Position numbers and translations under genes: made by a program
Source of the DNA: Tetracentron sinense
Taxonomy: Eukaryota > Streptophyta > Magnoliopsida > Trochodendrales > Trochodendraceae
Reading direction: 5' to 3'
Assembly (NCBI GenBank): GCA_015143295.1
Contig: CM026571.1
Location: 10,668,501 to 10,732,500, forward strand
Length of the DNA: 64,000 nucleotides
The notes under the pieces: generated by a model
Told to the model about the DNA's origin: nothing
Databases searched by the model: none
The model's input: the letters and a program-made list of their open reading frames with translations, nothing else
Shown: in pieces, positions 45,113-56,812 of the stretch
Layout of the letters: each line of letters begins with the position of its first letter
Position numbering within the stretch: position 1 is the stretch's first letter

Positions 45113-45744
45113 CAGGGGTGGAGCCAGGAATTTTTCATTGGGGGGGCCAAAATATATGTATAAAAAAAATTTGATTTGAGGGTATGGAATTAGGGGGTTC
45201 GGGGGTGCAGCCCCCGAGAAAAAAAATTTTGGATAGTTTTTTTATTTTGGGAATTTTTTTTTTCCCAATAATGCCTTTGAGGTCGCCATGTGTCCCTATT
45301 AATACCCTTTAATTGTGGTTAAGATTCACCCACCTATCCTTGGTTTTAAAAAAAAATATCAACTTTCTTTTCGAACCCTAGTTTAAAATTCACTAAATCC
45401 TAAGGTTAAAATTATTTATATATTTTTTTTCTAAAAACTAAGGATAAATAGGTAAACCCTAAGATTGGGTGAATTTCAACCATAGTTAAGGGGTGTCAAT
45501 AGGGACATGTGGCAACCTTAAGGGCATAAGTGGACTCCATTTGGGTGCCCGCTATATATATGACAAAAAAAATTTGCGGGGGGGGCACTATATTATATAG
45601 TACAAAAAAAATTGGGGGAGCCAAGTATACTAAAAAAAAAAAAAAATTAATTGAGGGGCACACTATTCATACTATTAAAACAAGGATTTACAAAAAAATT
45701 GAGGGGGCCATGGCCATCCCCCGCCCCTCCTGGCTCTGCCCCTG
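45113..45744. mobile_element. hAT-type MITE of the CAGGGGTGGAGCCAGG family
   Basis: Ends CAGGGGTGGAGCCAGGAATT and the inverted CAGGGGCAGAGCCAGGAGG. Flanks TGAATTCA (45105-45112) and CAAATTCA (45745-45752) agree at six of eight bases, a plausible aged duplication. A Mutator-like MITE is nested at 45270-45529. Confidence 0.75.
45270..45529. mobile_element. Mutator-like foldback MITE nested in a hAT MITE
   Basis: Arms GAGGTCGCCATGTGTCCCTA and the inverted TAGGGACATGTGGCAACCTT, with TTGTGGTTAAGATTCACC opposite its complement and AACCAAGG-type loop borders. It belongs to the 20300 arm family. A clear target duplication was not found. Confidence 0.7.
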
Positions 45745-46224
45745 CAAATTCATATATTGATATATTCGATTTGATAAATATTCGACCAATTATATAATAT
45801 ATTACTATATATAAATAATATATTATATTTTTATGAGAGTAAAATAACTTTATAAATATGTATTTTTTATATAATTTAATACATTAAATTATTATTGTTA
45901 ATATAGATAAAAAAATATATTAATTTACTAAAATTTATACATTTTTAGATATTGATTAACAATTTTTAATTTTTGTAAAAGTAATTAGATAATTTGAATA
46001 TTATCTAAATTTGAATACTATCAGCCAGATATTTAATTGAATTCGGATATGTAATCAAATACGAATTTAGATATACCACTATTTGCTCCAAATTCCCTAT
46101 GGAGGTACCATGCCACTCAATATTGTTACTTTTGGTTAGATATGTTGTTGGATGTTTTGATTTTAAGTATGCCCACTGGTAATGTGTTGTTAGATAATAA
46201 TGTGCATTTTGTATAGTACCTTTT

Positions 46225-46258
46225 TTGAGAGAGAGAGAGAGAGAAAAAGAGAAAGAGT
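46225..46258. repeat. GA-rich microsatellite
   Basis: GAGAGAGAGAGAGAGAG followed by AAAGAGAAAGAG. Confidence 0.85.
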
Positions 46259-46312
46259 TACTATATTTGAAAGATTATGCTCTTATGTGCATTTGGTAGT
46301 ATCTTTTTTCAG

Positions 46313-46585
46313 GATCCAGCTCCTCTGCTCGGAAAGCCATGCTTGGGATCTTGCTTGGGTGCTTGGGATCTTGCTTGGGTTTTAACCGAAGCAAGATCCC
46401 AAGCATGGCTTTCCGAGCAGAGGAGCCGGATTTGACACCCCTTAACTATGGTTAAGATTCAACCACCCATCCCTGATTTTTAGAAAAAAATATTAGTTCT
46501 TTTTAATATTAAAAAACTGTTTTTAGGTTTTTTTTTAATATTAAAATATTTTTTTAAAAGAATTAATATTTTTTTTCTAAAAACA
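46313..46585. mobile_element. one-armed Mutator-like repeat with a large palindromic terminus
   Basis: 46316-46432 is an inverted repeat: CAGCTCCTCTGCTCGGAAAG..CATGCTTGGGATCTTGCTT and its complement face each other around a duplicated GCTTGGGATCTTGCTTGGGT. One family arm follows (GACACCCCTTAACTATGG, TTAAGATTCAACCACCCAT) and then an AT-rich loop. The second arm is missing. Confidence 0.65.
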
Positions 46586-47003
46586 TTTGCAATTTGAAGG
46601 ATTCTCCCCAAATTTATGTTCTCTGTTTTGTTCTTTCATTCCTCTAGTACCCTCCATTTCCCACATTTTCTTTATCGTGCATCGGGCATGGATTTGTCCA
46701 TTCAGCAATGTCATTGCAAAAACCTGTTGTCATCTTCCATGGGAGAATCCCTTCTCCCAAAAACCTACAATGTTCCATCCTCTTAAATTGTCTCTCACCA
46801 ACATTAGTAGCTCCCAATGTAAAAGAGATAAAGCCAAAGAAGAAAAGAGACCAAGGTCATGGCAGGTTGCCCAAGACCTGGCTTTTTTTCAACTCCTACT
46901 CCCAATGAAGATGACCAAACCATGTAAGGTCCTCATGAAGTAGATCATCTGTTTTTTCCCCAAGAGATCCCATCTCTCTTTTCTTCAGCATGGTCAATGA
47001 CCA

Positions 47004-47186
47004 TAGTTAGTAAGTTCGGGTATGTAAAAAATATGATACACGAAACATTCCGGTATTATACTTTTTGGCCTAAGAAGTGCGTGAGCAAAAATTTGGTCCA
47101 AATGAACGAAAACGTCAAATAGTCGGATACGGATATATTTGGGTTTAATAGGTTTTTGCTTGAAAAGCTCAAGATCAAAAATTTGG

Positions 47187-47225
<39 letters not shown>

Positions 47226-48044
47226 ATACATTCTGATATAGATATTACTCATGCTATCCAGGATAATTTTTTTCTACAAAATTTACACATGGAAAGCCAA
47301 TGGTATGAGTGATTCTTTTTTTCTTTTTTTTTAAATTGTTCTAGTAAATATAACAAAACAAGAATAGTAAAGAAAAAAAAAATGCAACCTCTTACATTCT
47401 ACTGTATGTGTGGTGTACAAGATAGATTTTTTTTTTTTTTACAAGATCAATAAGTTAGTAAAGCTTAAAGATGAGAATCAATAAATAAAGACCTAATTGA
47501 GGTTAAAGACCATTAGCAATCATTAATAAGTAGAAACTAAATGATAAAGGGGTGTATCTCTCAAGTTAAGTAAAGTAAAGACTAAAGGATATTGGAGGGA
47601 TACGTCCTCAATCCTCACTCCAAACATAACCTCTCCAATGCTCAAGTCAATCTCAATTACGCTAGTCCGAAAGGGAAGTGAGAGCCGAAGACAGAGGTTA
47701 AGTGTTACGTTGCTGTTTATTCCTGGGTTTTAATTGATTTCTACCTGTGTGGAGAGCTTTGCAATTTATCTGGTTCAATGAAAAAGAGTTGAGACTTGGG
47801 AAAGAAGAAGAAAAGATAAGAAGAGATTTGCAGAAATTTTTTGTCTATTTAAGTTTCTTTATTTTAAACGTATTTTAGGTAAGTATTATTAATTATCCGA
47901 TTAATACGGTTTAGATACTACCCTAGACAAATAAAAGCGTATGTTTCCATATCATTTCATATTAATCGTGAAATGGGAGTTTTTTTATAAAAAAATCATG
48001 TAAGCACGTATTATACGCGTACTACACGGATACTTATTAACTCA
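47004..48044. mobile_element. hAT-like element candidate with CGGATA/TATCCG motifs
   Basis: Left AGTTAGTAAGTTCGGGTATG and right (inverted) AGTTAATAAGTATCCGTGTA. GGTCAATGACCAT and GGTCATGACCAT flank it. It contains an (AT)n tract at about 47190-47221. Decayed; low certainty. Confidence 0.3.
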
Positions 48045-48523
48045 GGTCATGACCATGAACCCCTCATTACTGGTTTTTCTCACTAAGCCTAGTGCTGCAT
48101 TTTGTACTAGGAAATATGCATTAATGTAAAGGGACTCCTAATTACTGAAGATCTATGCTTAACACTAGTTAGCAAGCGGTCGTCGTACTCACCAGTCTCC
48201 CTTTAATTGTAGGACTATATGAGCAACCCCTAAGTAGTCCCTACAAAGTACATTTTGAGGTACCCATTAAGGTGGGTTTATATGGATTTGCTGAACATCC
48301 CTCACTATATAGTCCCCTTGAAGTAGTCCACCAGGCCAATTAACTAGCAGATAATGGTCAAGGAATGCAAGACCATGGTACTGCAGGAGGTGTCTTTAAG
48401 AGATCCAACTTTTCAGAGTCTTCCAAATAATGGCCTATTGCCCTTCCACTGATCAAGATGGCATATATATATATATGCTTCTTAAAGATAAGATTGCCAC
48501 TAGCTAGAAGGTATACTCAAGAC

Positions 48524-48903
48524 CATTGTGACAAATCTCTCGAGAAATACCTAGAAAAACATTTAAAGTTTATAACCTCATTTTTATCGCGGTATTTTAA
48601 AAATCTCATGAGAAATACAATTTTATCTTTTTTATCACGTAAATATCTTGAGATTTAGCCGTTATTTCAAAAATATCGGAAAAAATACCCAATATTGTTG
48701 GTTTGATAAATTTATAAATATGTGATATTTATTACTATTTTCTGTAATTTTAATCATTGCTAAATTTTAGGCGATAAATATTCTAAAAAAACTATATATT
48801 TGAAAATCTTTCAAGAGAAATACTCTAAAAAAAACTTCATTTAGAAAATTTTCTAAGAAAAACTTTAGCTAATAAAAACCCGAGAACATGATTTGTAACA
48901 TTG
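48524..48903. mobile_element. hAT-type MITE with CTCGAGAAATAC-type interior
   Basis: Perfect 8-bp target duplication CTCAAGAC (48516-48523 and 48904-48911). Ends CATTGTGACAAATC and the inverted CAATGTTACAAATC. The interior is dominated by GAGAAATAC / TATTT permutations. Confidence 0.88.
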
Positions 48904-48911
48904 CTCAAGAC

Positions 48912-49733
48912 CAAGGTAACAAAATTTGCTTTTCCAGAAGAACCATTGGAAGCCAATATTTGTGATTATAGCTAGATAATTGATGGTTATAGGAAGCGCA
49001 ATCTGTTGTGCGATGCCAAATATACCCCATTAACCATGAATGGAAGAGGGTTCACCTGTGATTAGGTGGGCCTAAGAGTTCTGGTTTACACCACAGCACC
49101 GGCCATCTTAAGTGGGCTGAAGAAACATTCCAAGACATGAAGTAACTGGGCCTGCCATTTGATAGAAAGATCTTATTATTGGATTATCATGGCCTATACA
49201 TCAGAGCTGAAAAGCTGGAGTGCAGTGAGAGTTTATTGAGAGATAGAAGCCCAAGAAATGCATGAAAGGAAGAGAAGAAGTCTCTACTCTGTAGTCTATG
49301 GTGCATTTTTAATACTCAGGCAGCCAACCCGGCCCAACCCAAGCCCAACTTTAATAAGAGAATAGTCCGTTTGTGGCCCAACCCAAAGTGTCCTCCAATC
49401 CAATTTGCTGAACTGGTCAGGATTTATTTAGGCCAACCCAAGCGCAACTTTTAGACTCAAATCGGTCTGATGTGCTTAGGGGTGGGTTAGGCAACACTTT
49501 AGATTGCACGCCGATATGGGAGATAAAGGTCTTCAGAATGTATGATTTTTCGGGCTGTATCAGTAATCCAGTTCTTAATAAGAAATTTTAAAACTCATGA
49601 TTTTAAGAAATAACAAAATCCAAGTCAGCTCACCAATTGCATAAATAACAGGAATTAAGAATAATGGACTAATCTTTATTCAGTAAAAAAAATAAAAATA
49701 AAAGTTACATCATAGGGAGAGCAGAGCAATGCT
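48912..49733. other. intergenic DNA, nothing recognised
   Basis: No supported coding region or structured RNA. A stretch rich in GGCCCAACCC (49320-49450) looks like a decayed simple-motif repeat of the same style as the hAT MITEs. Confidence 0.4.
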
Positions 49734-49887
49734 ACGTTCACTTTTTAGTTGTCCATTCCCCCTATTTTTATACAAGAAAACAAAATAGTATGACACTTTT
49801 ATAGGTTTTATCACTTTTATTTTTTTATTTTTAAATTAGGAAAGACAACCAAGAGTGGACAACCGGAAAGTGGACGTAGCATTACTC
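49734..49887. mobile_element. 154-bp MITE
   Basis: Inverted ends GAGCAATGCTACGTTCAC and GAGTAATGCTACGTCCAC, with AGTTGTCCATTC opposite AGTGGACAACC. AT-rich loop, no coding content. Confidence 0.8.
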
Positions 49888-50452
49888 AAGCAGAGAATGC
49901 ACATACATTCAACTTTAAAATATCTATTCCTTAACTTAAAATCACTAAACTCAATTAGGTTAATTAATCATCTTGAACTCGCCTTAATAACCCAAATCAT
50001 AAACCTTAAACTCACAACACTAAAACCTAATCACCTTAAGAATGTCTTACTTGCTCCGCTAAGCAATCAGAAGTAAAAATAATAATCACTCAAACAATCC
50101 TAATTAATCACTCCTAGGAACCTGTCACGCTCGCGCGCACACACACATATCCATTCATGTAGAAAGAAAACCTAGTAAAATAACTAATCATATAATCAAC
50201 AAAATCACCACTAATCCAAAACATTTGAACTCATATTTAGTGCTTGAAAGTAGTTTTGGCAACAAAACGCCATGGGATGCAATAAAAAAAAAAAAACGTT
50301 TCTGCTTGCAATTCAATTTTAGTGTTTCACTAACCCCTTTAATCAGGCTATATTTAGGCACCTATCCTAAATGTAATATCTTTTTCTTCAATATAAGACA
50401 ATTAAGCACTCCCCCAATTTTAGAGGCAAAAAAGATTAGCACGTTTACACTA

Positions 50453-50591
50453 GGGCATTCACAAGTCATGGGCCACCTGGCGATAATAAAGTTATCAATA
50501 AAGTGGGGGGAGAAATCAAAATCATGGGGAGAAAATGAAATGATCTCCCCCAAATTATCTCCAGGTGCCCCATGATTTGTGGATGCCCCCC
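50453..50591. mobile_element. foldback MITE just downstream of the LBD gene
   Basis: GGGCATTCACAAGTCATGGG with CCACCTGGCGATAAT faces its complement at the right (ATTATCTCCAGGTGCCCCAT, GATTTGTGGATGCCCCCC). Confidence 0.75.
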
Positions 50592-50778
50592 AACGCCGAG
50601 CTCCAGCATCACCGGAGGTAATCTTTTGACAATTTTAGAGGGTCATTCATGAACTAATTTACTATCTATTTCATCTAATCTTTCAAAAAAGAAAAGGATA
50701 AAGTACAAATATACTCGACCGCTGACCCTCTGTCGGATTCCGATCAGTGCAGCCCCAAAGAGTACTACTACCATTCAA

Positions 50779-52756
50779 TCAAGTAAAGTCTCTTTTAGGA
50801 GAACCATCAGTTGAAGTTGCCGAGCCCGACCCCACCATCGACCTTTGTCTGTGGAGAAGTTCTCGTGCCAGAGCTTGAAGATCGCCTCCACCAGATGATG
50901 CTGGATTGTCGGGTGGGCTTCTGAATTGTCCAATATCCATCTGCCTCTGTTGCATTGTCCATGGAGGTTGCACTAGTGGATCAAAAAGAGTGGATAGATC
51001 GAAGGTGGTGGGCATGCTAGAAGCTGATGGGAGGTCTGCTATTGAAACAGGCGGCGGCGTCACTAGTATCGGAGGTGGTGGTGGCGGCGATGGTATTGGT
51101 AGCTCTAACGTTGCAAGGTGGGCTTGCAAGTATGATAGCTCCGCTTGTAAATTTACCACCTGTATTTACATTTTCACAAAAGCTTGGTGAGTGACAGAGA
51201 GAAAGAGAGAGATTATTCTATGTTTTCTACCCAAAATTGCTGAAAGCCATTAGTCCCTTCTTTTGCCAAACTTGCAAAACTTCACAATTTATGGCGTAGG
51301 ATTCTCTCGAGTTCAACTCGAGAGAATCTCTCGAGTTCGAACCCCTAGGGGTCGCCACGTGTCTCCTTCGACACCCCTTAACCATGGGTAAGGTTCCCCA
51401 TCCCTAGGGTTCACCTACCCATCCTTGATTTTTTTTTATATATTAATTATTATTTTTAAAATTAAAAAAACTATTTTCAGAGTTTTTTTAATATTAAAAA
51501 AGTTTTTAATTTTAAAAAAAGAATTAATATTTTTTTAAAAAAACCAAGGATGGATGGGTGAATCCTAGGGGTGGGTGAACCTTACCCATGGTTAAGGGGT
51601 GTCAAAGGAGACATGTGGCGACCCTTAGGGGTTCGAACTCAAGAGATTCTCTCGAGTTGAACTCGAGAGGATCTTGAGCCACAATTTATTTACAGTTTAA
51701 ATATCAAGCAGAGCTCAACATATGAGAGCTTCCTTTTTACACTAGGGCAAATGTGTAATTATCAATAATTACACTTTTGCCCCCATGTAATGTAACACAT
51801 TTGCCCCCATGTAGCGTAAAAAGGGAGCTCCGCATGATGGAGAGCTCCCCATGAAAATTAATCTCTTTTATTTATTTATTTATTTTTAATAGGGGTTATA
51901 GTATGTTAGAGTTAACAACTACACTTACCTCTCTCCATGGGATTGATCGTAAGACCTCTCACCTCCTGTTAAGGGGATACACTATTATTGGGCTATTCTA
52001 GTGTTCCTATTTTTGGGATTTTCAAGTGTCCAATTTTGTGAAGTTTTTTTTTTTTCTCCTGTTTTTTTTTTCTTATTTTTTGAGATGGTAATTCTAAATA
52101 AACTTAAGGCAATGAAATAAAGGATTTCAAGTTTCACAAAAAAAAAATTTGAAAAATTTGAAATATAAAGAAAATTTAATTTATTCAAAGCTTACACTAA
52201 AAAAAAGGGACCCTCATAAAGGCTTATGAGAAAACGACCCCACTAATGAAATCAAAATTCAAGAAGAAACAGACCAACCGCCGTCTCCATTAAAGCAAAA
52301 ACTGCGCAAGTCAGTAATAAACGCCGACCAACCCATTAAGAAAGGAAAGGAAAGGACCCCCAAAAAAAAAAAAAAAAAAAAACGAGGAAGAGGAGGAGGA
52401 CTGTTACAAATCAAACCAAGCACATGATAGCATTAACTACTTGATAATCCCAAAGAATTTCAGCGTACCTGTTGTTGAAGAGCAAAGATGTGAGACACAC
52501 AGCCATAGACAGGATCTCTCAACCGAGCCTGAGCCTCGTAACAGATGGTTACGACCGCGTCAAGACGCTTGTGAATCGGTACATGAAGGAGAAGCTTTGA
52601 AACATTGCTTGCACCAAATACCTTGTGCACAGCTGCAAAGTTGGCTGCTCCTTGTTCGGAGTCGAAGTATGGTGCAAACACACACCCTGTAACGCACCTC
52701 CGCCGTAAGAACTTGCATGCACCACATGGCCCACCACCACTGCTATTTACGCTCAT
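50779..52756 (-). CDS. LBD: LOB-domain (LBD/AS2-like, class I) transcription factor, two exons
   Basis: Exon 1 52756-52469 and exon 2 51159-50779 join at CAACAG|GTACGC and TACAG|GTGGTA in phase 0, giving 222 residues. The LOB domain has the zinc-binding C11-x2-C-x6-C-x3-C25 block ([16 protein letters not shown]), the GAS block ([17 protein letters not shown]), the DPVYG motif and the class I coiled coil ([17 protein letters not shown]). The tail is Pro-rich, then [10 protein letters not shown] near the C-terminus, as in the LBD18/LBD30 subgroup. These are nuclear DNA-binding regulators of lateral-organ, root and vascular development. Intron 1 (1309 bp) contains a Mutator-like MITE and a foldback repeat. 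The frame is intact; assignment within the subgroup is not certain. Confidence 0.95.
51293..51680. mobile_element. Mutator-like foldback MITE inside the LBD intron
   Basis: Perfect 9-bp target duplication ACAATTTAT (51284-51292 and 51681-51689). Ends GGCGTAGGATTCTCTCGAG and the inverted GGCTCAAGATCCTCTCGAG, each followed by a self-palindrome around CTCGAGTTCAACTCGAG. The inner arms match 20300-20693 (GGTCGCCACGTGTCTCCTT, CACCCCTTAACCATGGGTAA). Confidence 0.93.
51713..51850. mobile_element. small foldback repeat in the LBD intron
   Basis: GAGCTTCCTTTTTACACTAG with GGCAAATGTGTAATTA faces ACACATTTGCCCCCATGTAG and AAAAAGGGAGCTCC. Related ends are seen at 56151-56812. Confidence 0.6.
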
Positions 52757-53690
52757 CTTTGTGTGTGTGTTTTTGTCTATGGGGTCCCTGAAATGGAAGA
52801 GAACTTGAGAGCTAAAATTGTGGATATGGGTTTCTATCTATGGTGGTGGGTCGTCTTTGGAGTTTTGTAAAAGAAAATAATTGAAATCTTTGAAGCCACG
52901 CGACGCAGCCAACCCTCTTTAGTTGCTTGCGTGAAGCAAACATGCGATAGGCCTAGCAAATCCCAATCCTAACTGCTTTCGCTTTCCTTTCTCTCGTGAA
53001 TCTAAACGCTAGCAATGCGTCTCTCTCTCTCTCTCTCTCTCTCTCATTCTTACCTCCAAAGACTTAGATTATTGAAGTAGAAACGTGTCGATGGTCTGTC
53101 TATATTTGTCTGCGTGTCTTAAGCTGCTTGGAGAGCAAAAGACGACAACCCTCTCTCCCACTCATTTGCTTTGGTATTTATTAAGTAGGGTGATAATAGA
53201 CTGGCTCGGACTCGAGAGCAAATTCCATGAGGATCCCTCAACCCTAGGGCAGTAAGCATAGCGAATTTAAATTATTCGATAATCTTAATAAAAAAAAATT
53301 TAAAAGAGAAAAATAAAAAGTCTATTATTAAAAATGATTAGTTTATGATTTTATCTTTATTTTTATTAAAAATAATATTTTAATATATCCTACAATCATT
53401 CAACAATCTAAACTTATATTCAGAAATTTTGTTTTAAACAAAATTATACAAGGTTAAAATTTCTTAACACTAAGGTTAATTTTTTTTTTTTAAAAAAAAT
53501 CTAAGGTTAAATTGTTGAACCTTAAGGATCAGAGAATCTTAACTATGGTTAAGAGGGTTTAAAAAGGACACATGTTGACTAGTGGAGTTCAATCCCGATT
53601 GTCTGTGATTCAATCTCTAAATTAAGTCATTTGGGAGACTAGACTAGAGCCCAAGAGACTATGATTAATTAGCATTCCTTATTTTTAAAA
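52757..53690 (-). promoter_or_regulatory. LBD upstream region
   Basis: It contains a (CT)n tract at 53019-53045 within a likely leader or promoter. A diverged Mutator-like arm (AATCTTAACTATGGTTAAGA, AAAAGGACACATGTTGACTA) lies at about 53510-53600. No clear TATA box was assigned. Confidence 0.35.
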
Positions 53691-53692
53691 TG

Positions 53693-54886
53693 GGTAAATT
53701 ATACTGACCTCCCTTGAGGTTCAGTGAAATTACAAAAACATCATCTCTTGTTTCTAAAATTACACTACTCTCCGATTTGGTGAAATTATTAAAAAAAAAC
53801 CTTCCTTATTTTTAAATTACATTGGTTTCCCCTAAAGTTTGGTGAAATTGCAAAAAACTCATTTTTTAAAAAATGAAATTACACTATTCTCCCCAATGAA
53901 GCCCGTCAAGTTGACGTCATTAATGAATGATGCTTTTTACGCTCTTACCCCATAATTTATTTACTCGAGAAAATAATGTCGTATAACCCAGTTCACTGAC
54001 TTCAAAAAGGGTAATTTCAGTATTTTAAAATGTTTAAACTATGACTTCATCAAAATCGACCCATGTCACTAATAACATACAACAAAAGGAGAATTTGTTA
54101 TCGACAACTAGGGTAGTGTAATTTCGGAAGACAAGTGCTAGCCATACTCTTGGGCTTTTTATACTCTTAGTCGTAGTCAACCTAGTGCCCCAAAAGCAAC
54201 ATGTTAAAGCACACACTTTTTCAAAAAGTTGGGACACTTTTTCAAAAAGTTGGGACACTTTGTTGGCTAAGGTTGAGGCAGGGCAAGGTTTTTAATTTCG
54301 AAATTCTCGGCGATTTCGGCCAGCCAACCCGAACCGAAATCCCGAAATATTGCAGGATTTCGACGAAATTTTGAAATTCGAAATATTAATATTTTATTAT
54401 ATATATTAAAAATAATATTTTAATAAAATTTATATAAATATTATTATTTTATTTTTAAAATTAATATATAAATTTTCGAAATTTCATGAAATTTCAATAA
54501 AATTTTCGGAATATTTCGAAAATTTTCAAAATTTTAATAAAAAAAAACTATTTAAAAATAAAAAAATATCAGATTTCGGCCGAAATTCCAAAATCTTTGA
54601 AATCCGAAATTTCACCTGAAATTTTCGAAATTTCGACCGAAATCAAATTTTCGAAATAAACCCAATTTCAATGTCGGTAGGGTTGCCCGAAACCGAAATT
54701 TTAAACCTTGAGGCTGGGAGTAGAAAAGGCCTAAGAGTAGGGCTAACACTTCATTTTGGAAACAATAGGAAGGTTTTTGCAGTTTTACTAAACCTCAAGA
54801 GAGGGCAATGTAATTTCAAAAACAAGATGGGGTGTTTCTACAATTTCACCAAACCTCAAGGGAGGTTAGTGTAATTTACCTGAGAA
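53693..54886. mobile_element. foldback element with internal CTCCCTTGAGGTTTGGTGAAATTAC repeats
   Basis: The left end GGGTAAATTATACTGACCTC has an inverted match at the right (GAGGTTAGTGTAATTTACC). Inside are repeated gAGGTT.GGTGAAATTAC-type units facing each other. A hAT MITE is nested at 54284-54710. A second copy follows directly at 54917-55553. This repeat type is widespread in plants; no transposase is present. Confidence 0.6.
54284..54710. mobile_element. hAT-type MITE with TTTCGAAAT interior
   Basis: Ends CAAGGTTTTTAATTTCG and the inverted CAAGGTTTAAAATTTCG. Flanks AGGCAGGG (54276-54283) and AGGCTGGG (54711-54718) match at seven of eight. The interior is composed of CGAAATTTCG permutations. 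Confidence 0.85.
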
Positions 54887-54916
54887 AATAGATATAAAAG
54901 ATGCTAAGAAAAATGA

Positions 54917-55553
54917 AGGATAAATTACACTGAACTCCCTTGAGGTTTGGCAAAATTACAGAAACCTCCCATCATTTTGTGAAATTACACTACCCTCCCT
55001 TGAGGTTTAGTAAAATTGTATAAACCTCCTCTCTTATTTCTGAAATTACACTGTCCTCCCTTGACATTTGACAAAATTGCAAAAACCTCTCTCCTCTTGT
55101 TTCTAAAATTACACTTCTCTCTCCTATCGGGCTCGCCTAGTTGACGTAATTAATGGATGATGCTCTTTTATGATTTTACCCTCATTTATTTACTCAAGGA
55201 AACGATATCGTATGACCAAGTTGACTGATTTCAAGAACAATATATCGGTCATTTAAAAATGTTTAAACCATAACATAATCAAAGTTCATTTACGTCAGTA
55301 ACAACATACTAGCAGGAGAGGGGGGGGGGGGGGGGGGATTTGTTATCAACAATTGAAGTTGAGAAGAGGGGCAGTGAATTTTTTTTTTAAAAGGGAGGTT
55401 TCTGTAATTTTACCAAACCTCAAGAAACAAGAGTAAAGATTTCTACAACTTTACCAAACCTATGAAAAGTTAATGTAATTTCAAAAATAAGATGAGAGGT
55501 TTCTATAATTTCGCCAAGCCTCATGGGTAGGTCAGTGCAATTTACCCAAAACA
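54917..55553. mobile_element. second foldback copy of the 53693 family
   Basis: Starts GGATAAATTACACTGAACTC and ends TAGGTCAGTGCAATTTACCC. It shares the internal GTTGACGT(C/A)ATTAATG(A/G)ATGATG block and the GTTTAAAC.AT stretch with the first copy, but lacks its nested hAT MITE. An 18-base G run lies at 55320-55337. Confidence 0.6.
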
Positions 55554-55748
55554 AAAATAAACATAGATACCTCTACCATTAACTAGTGCCGCCATGTACC
55601 CTTCGCATGCCAAGACTGCTATCCGAGACATGTTTTCGTTTGGGTAAAAATTAAAGGGCCACGTGTCGGCTCTGTATTATTGCTGGCAGGCTCCCCCCAC
55701 CAGTTAACACTGGAGATGATTAGAAGTCAATTAGTAATAGTAATTGAA

Positions 55749-56113
55749 GACTCATAATCATCTCTAGCTGTAACCAGACTCGGGGGAGTCCGGTTACACC
55801 ACTAATGTAGCCTTGTGTCCCATTTGATGCCCCTTAATTGTGGTTAAGATTCACCTACCCTTAGGGTTTGCCACCTATCCTTGGTTCTTAAAAAAAAAAA
55901 ATTATTTAAAAAAATTTAACCCTAGGAGCTAGTGAATTTAAACTGAGCTTAAATCTTTTTAAATATTTTTTTCTAAAAACCAAGGATAGGTGGGTGACCT
56001 AAGGGTTGGGTGAATCTTAACCATAGTTAAGGGTGTCAAAAGGGACACGTGACAGCATCAATGGCGTAACCAGACTCCCCAAGTCTGGTTACAACTGGAG
56101 AGAATTACGAGTC
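55749..56113. mobile_element. Mutator-like foldback MITE
   Basis: Ends GACTCATAATCATCTC and the inverted GACTCGTAATTCTCTCC, followed by TGTAACCAGACT. Inner arms of the 20300 family (GTGGTTAAGATTCACC, GGGACACGTGACAGC). Nine-base flanks match only six of nine (GTAATTGAA / ATAATTAAT), so it is older. Terminal sequence is shared with 60430-60772. Confidence 0.8.
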
Positions 56114-56150
56114 ATAATTAATTGAAGAAATTAATTTTGAGCCGGGGCTA

Positions 56151-56812
56151 TGTTTCACTCAATTGAAGCAGAACTCCTCTTTTTATACCTTAGTAACCCA
56201 AATCTCCTAACCTGCTACCCGCTCCTGCTCTCAAACCTCGCTTTCACCTCAGGAGCTCGATTTCAACTTTTGTAAATCTCGCTCTCACCTAAAGGTGCGG
56301 TTTTTGTGTAAAGTTTTATTTTTATCCTAATTTTTCATGTAAAATGAAGTGTATTTTGTCATTTTTCTTTGTAGGGTACAAGATTCATATAAGATTTGTT
56401 AATTATTAGTGATCTTGTAATTGAATTTAGAATGATACATTTAATAATTCAATAGTCATCTTATTTGTTGTGATGAAAAATTGAATTATGAATGATTTTA
56501 TCAATTTTCTCTTAGAGTTTAAAAAACTAAAAAAGATATATTTACATCTACAAGTAATTTTTAAGAATATCAATATATATTTTATGTATATATATCGCCG
56601 CTTCGGAGGCACTCCCAACCCCATCCTAAATTGAAATTTGACACTCTCGCTCCTACTTTATGCTCTGGTTACTTAGTTTTATAATATACCAGTGGCACAT
56701 TTGTAATTATTAAAAAAGACTGAAATAATTTTGCAGCATCCATAATTACAAGATTGCCACTATGGTAGTAGAAAAAGGAGAGCTCCAACGTGGTGAAGCA
56801 TAGTTCCCCTTT
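56151..56812. mobile_element. TIR element, about 660 bp
   Basis: The left GGGGCTATGTTTCACTCAA..CTCCTCTTTTTATACC has an inverted, diverged counterpart at the right (GGTAGTAGAAAAAGGAGAGC, GGTGAAGCATAGTTCCCC). No coding capacity. Confidence 0.5.

Larger units (their letters stand above)
45033..46082. mobile_element. hAT-like element with GGATAT/ATCCGA interior, carrying nested insertions
   Basis: Starts TAGGGGTATAAATGGATATG with ATATCC/GGATAT permutations and ends in an inverted, diverged form (GAATTTAGATATACCACTA). The body is interrupted by 45113-45744. No 8-bp duplication survives, so limits are tentative. Confidence 0.45.

Noticed and set aside
46587-46943. 118-codon plus-strand frame
   Set aside because: No recognisable domain, biased composition, no splice or promoter support.
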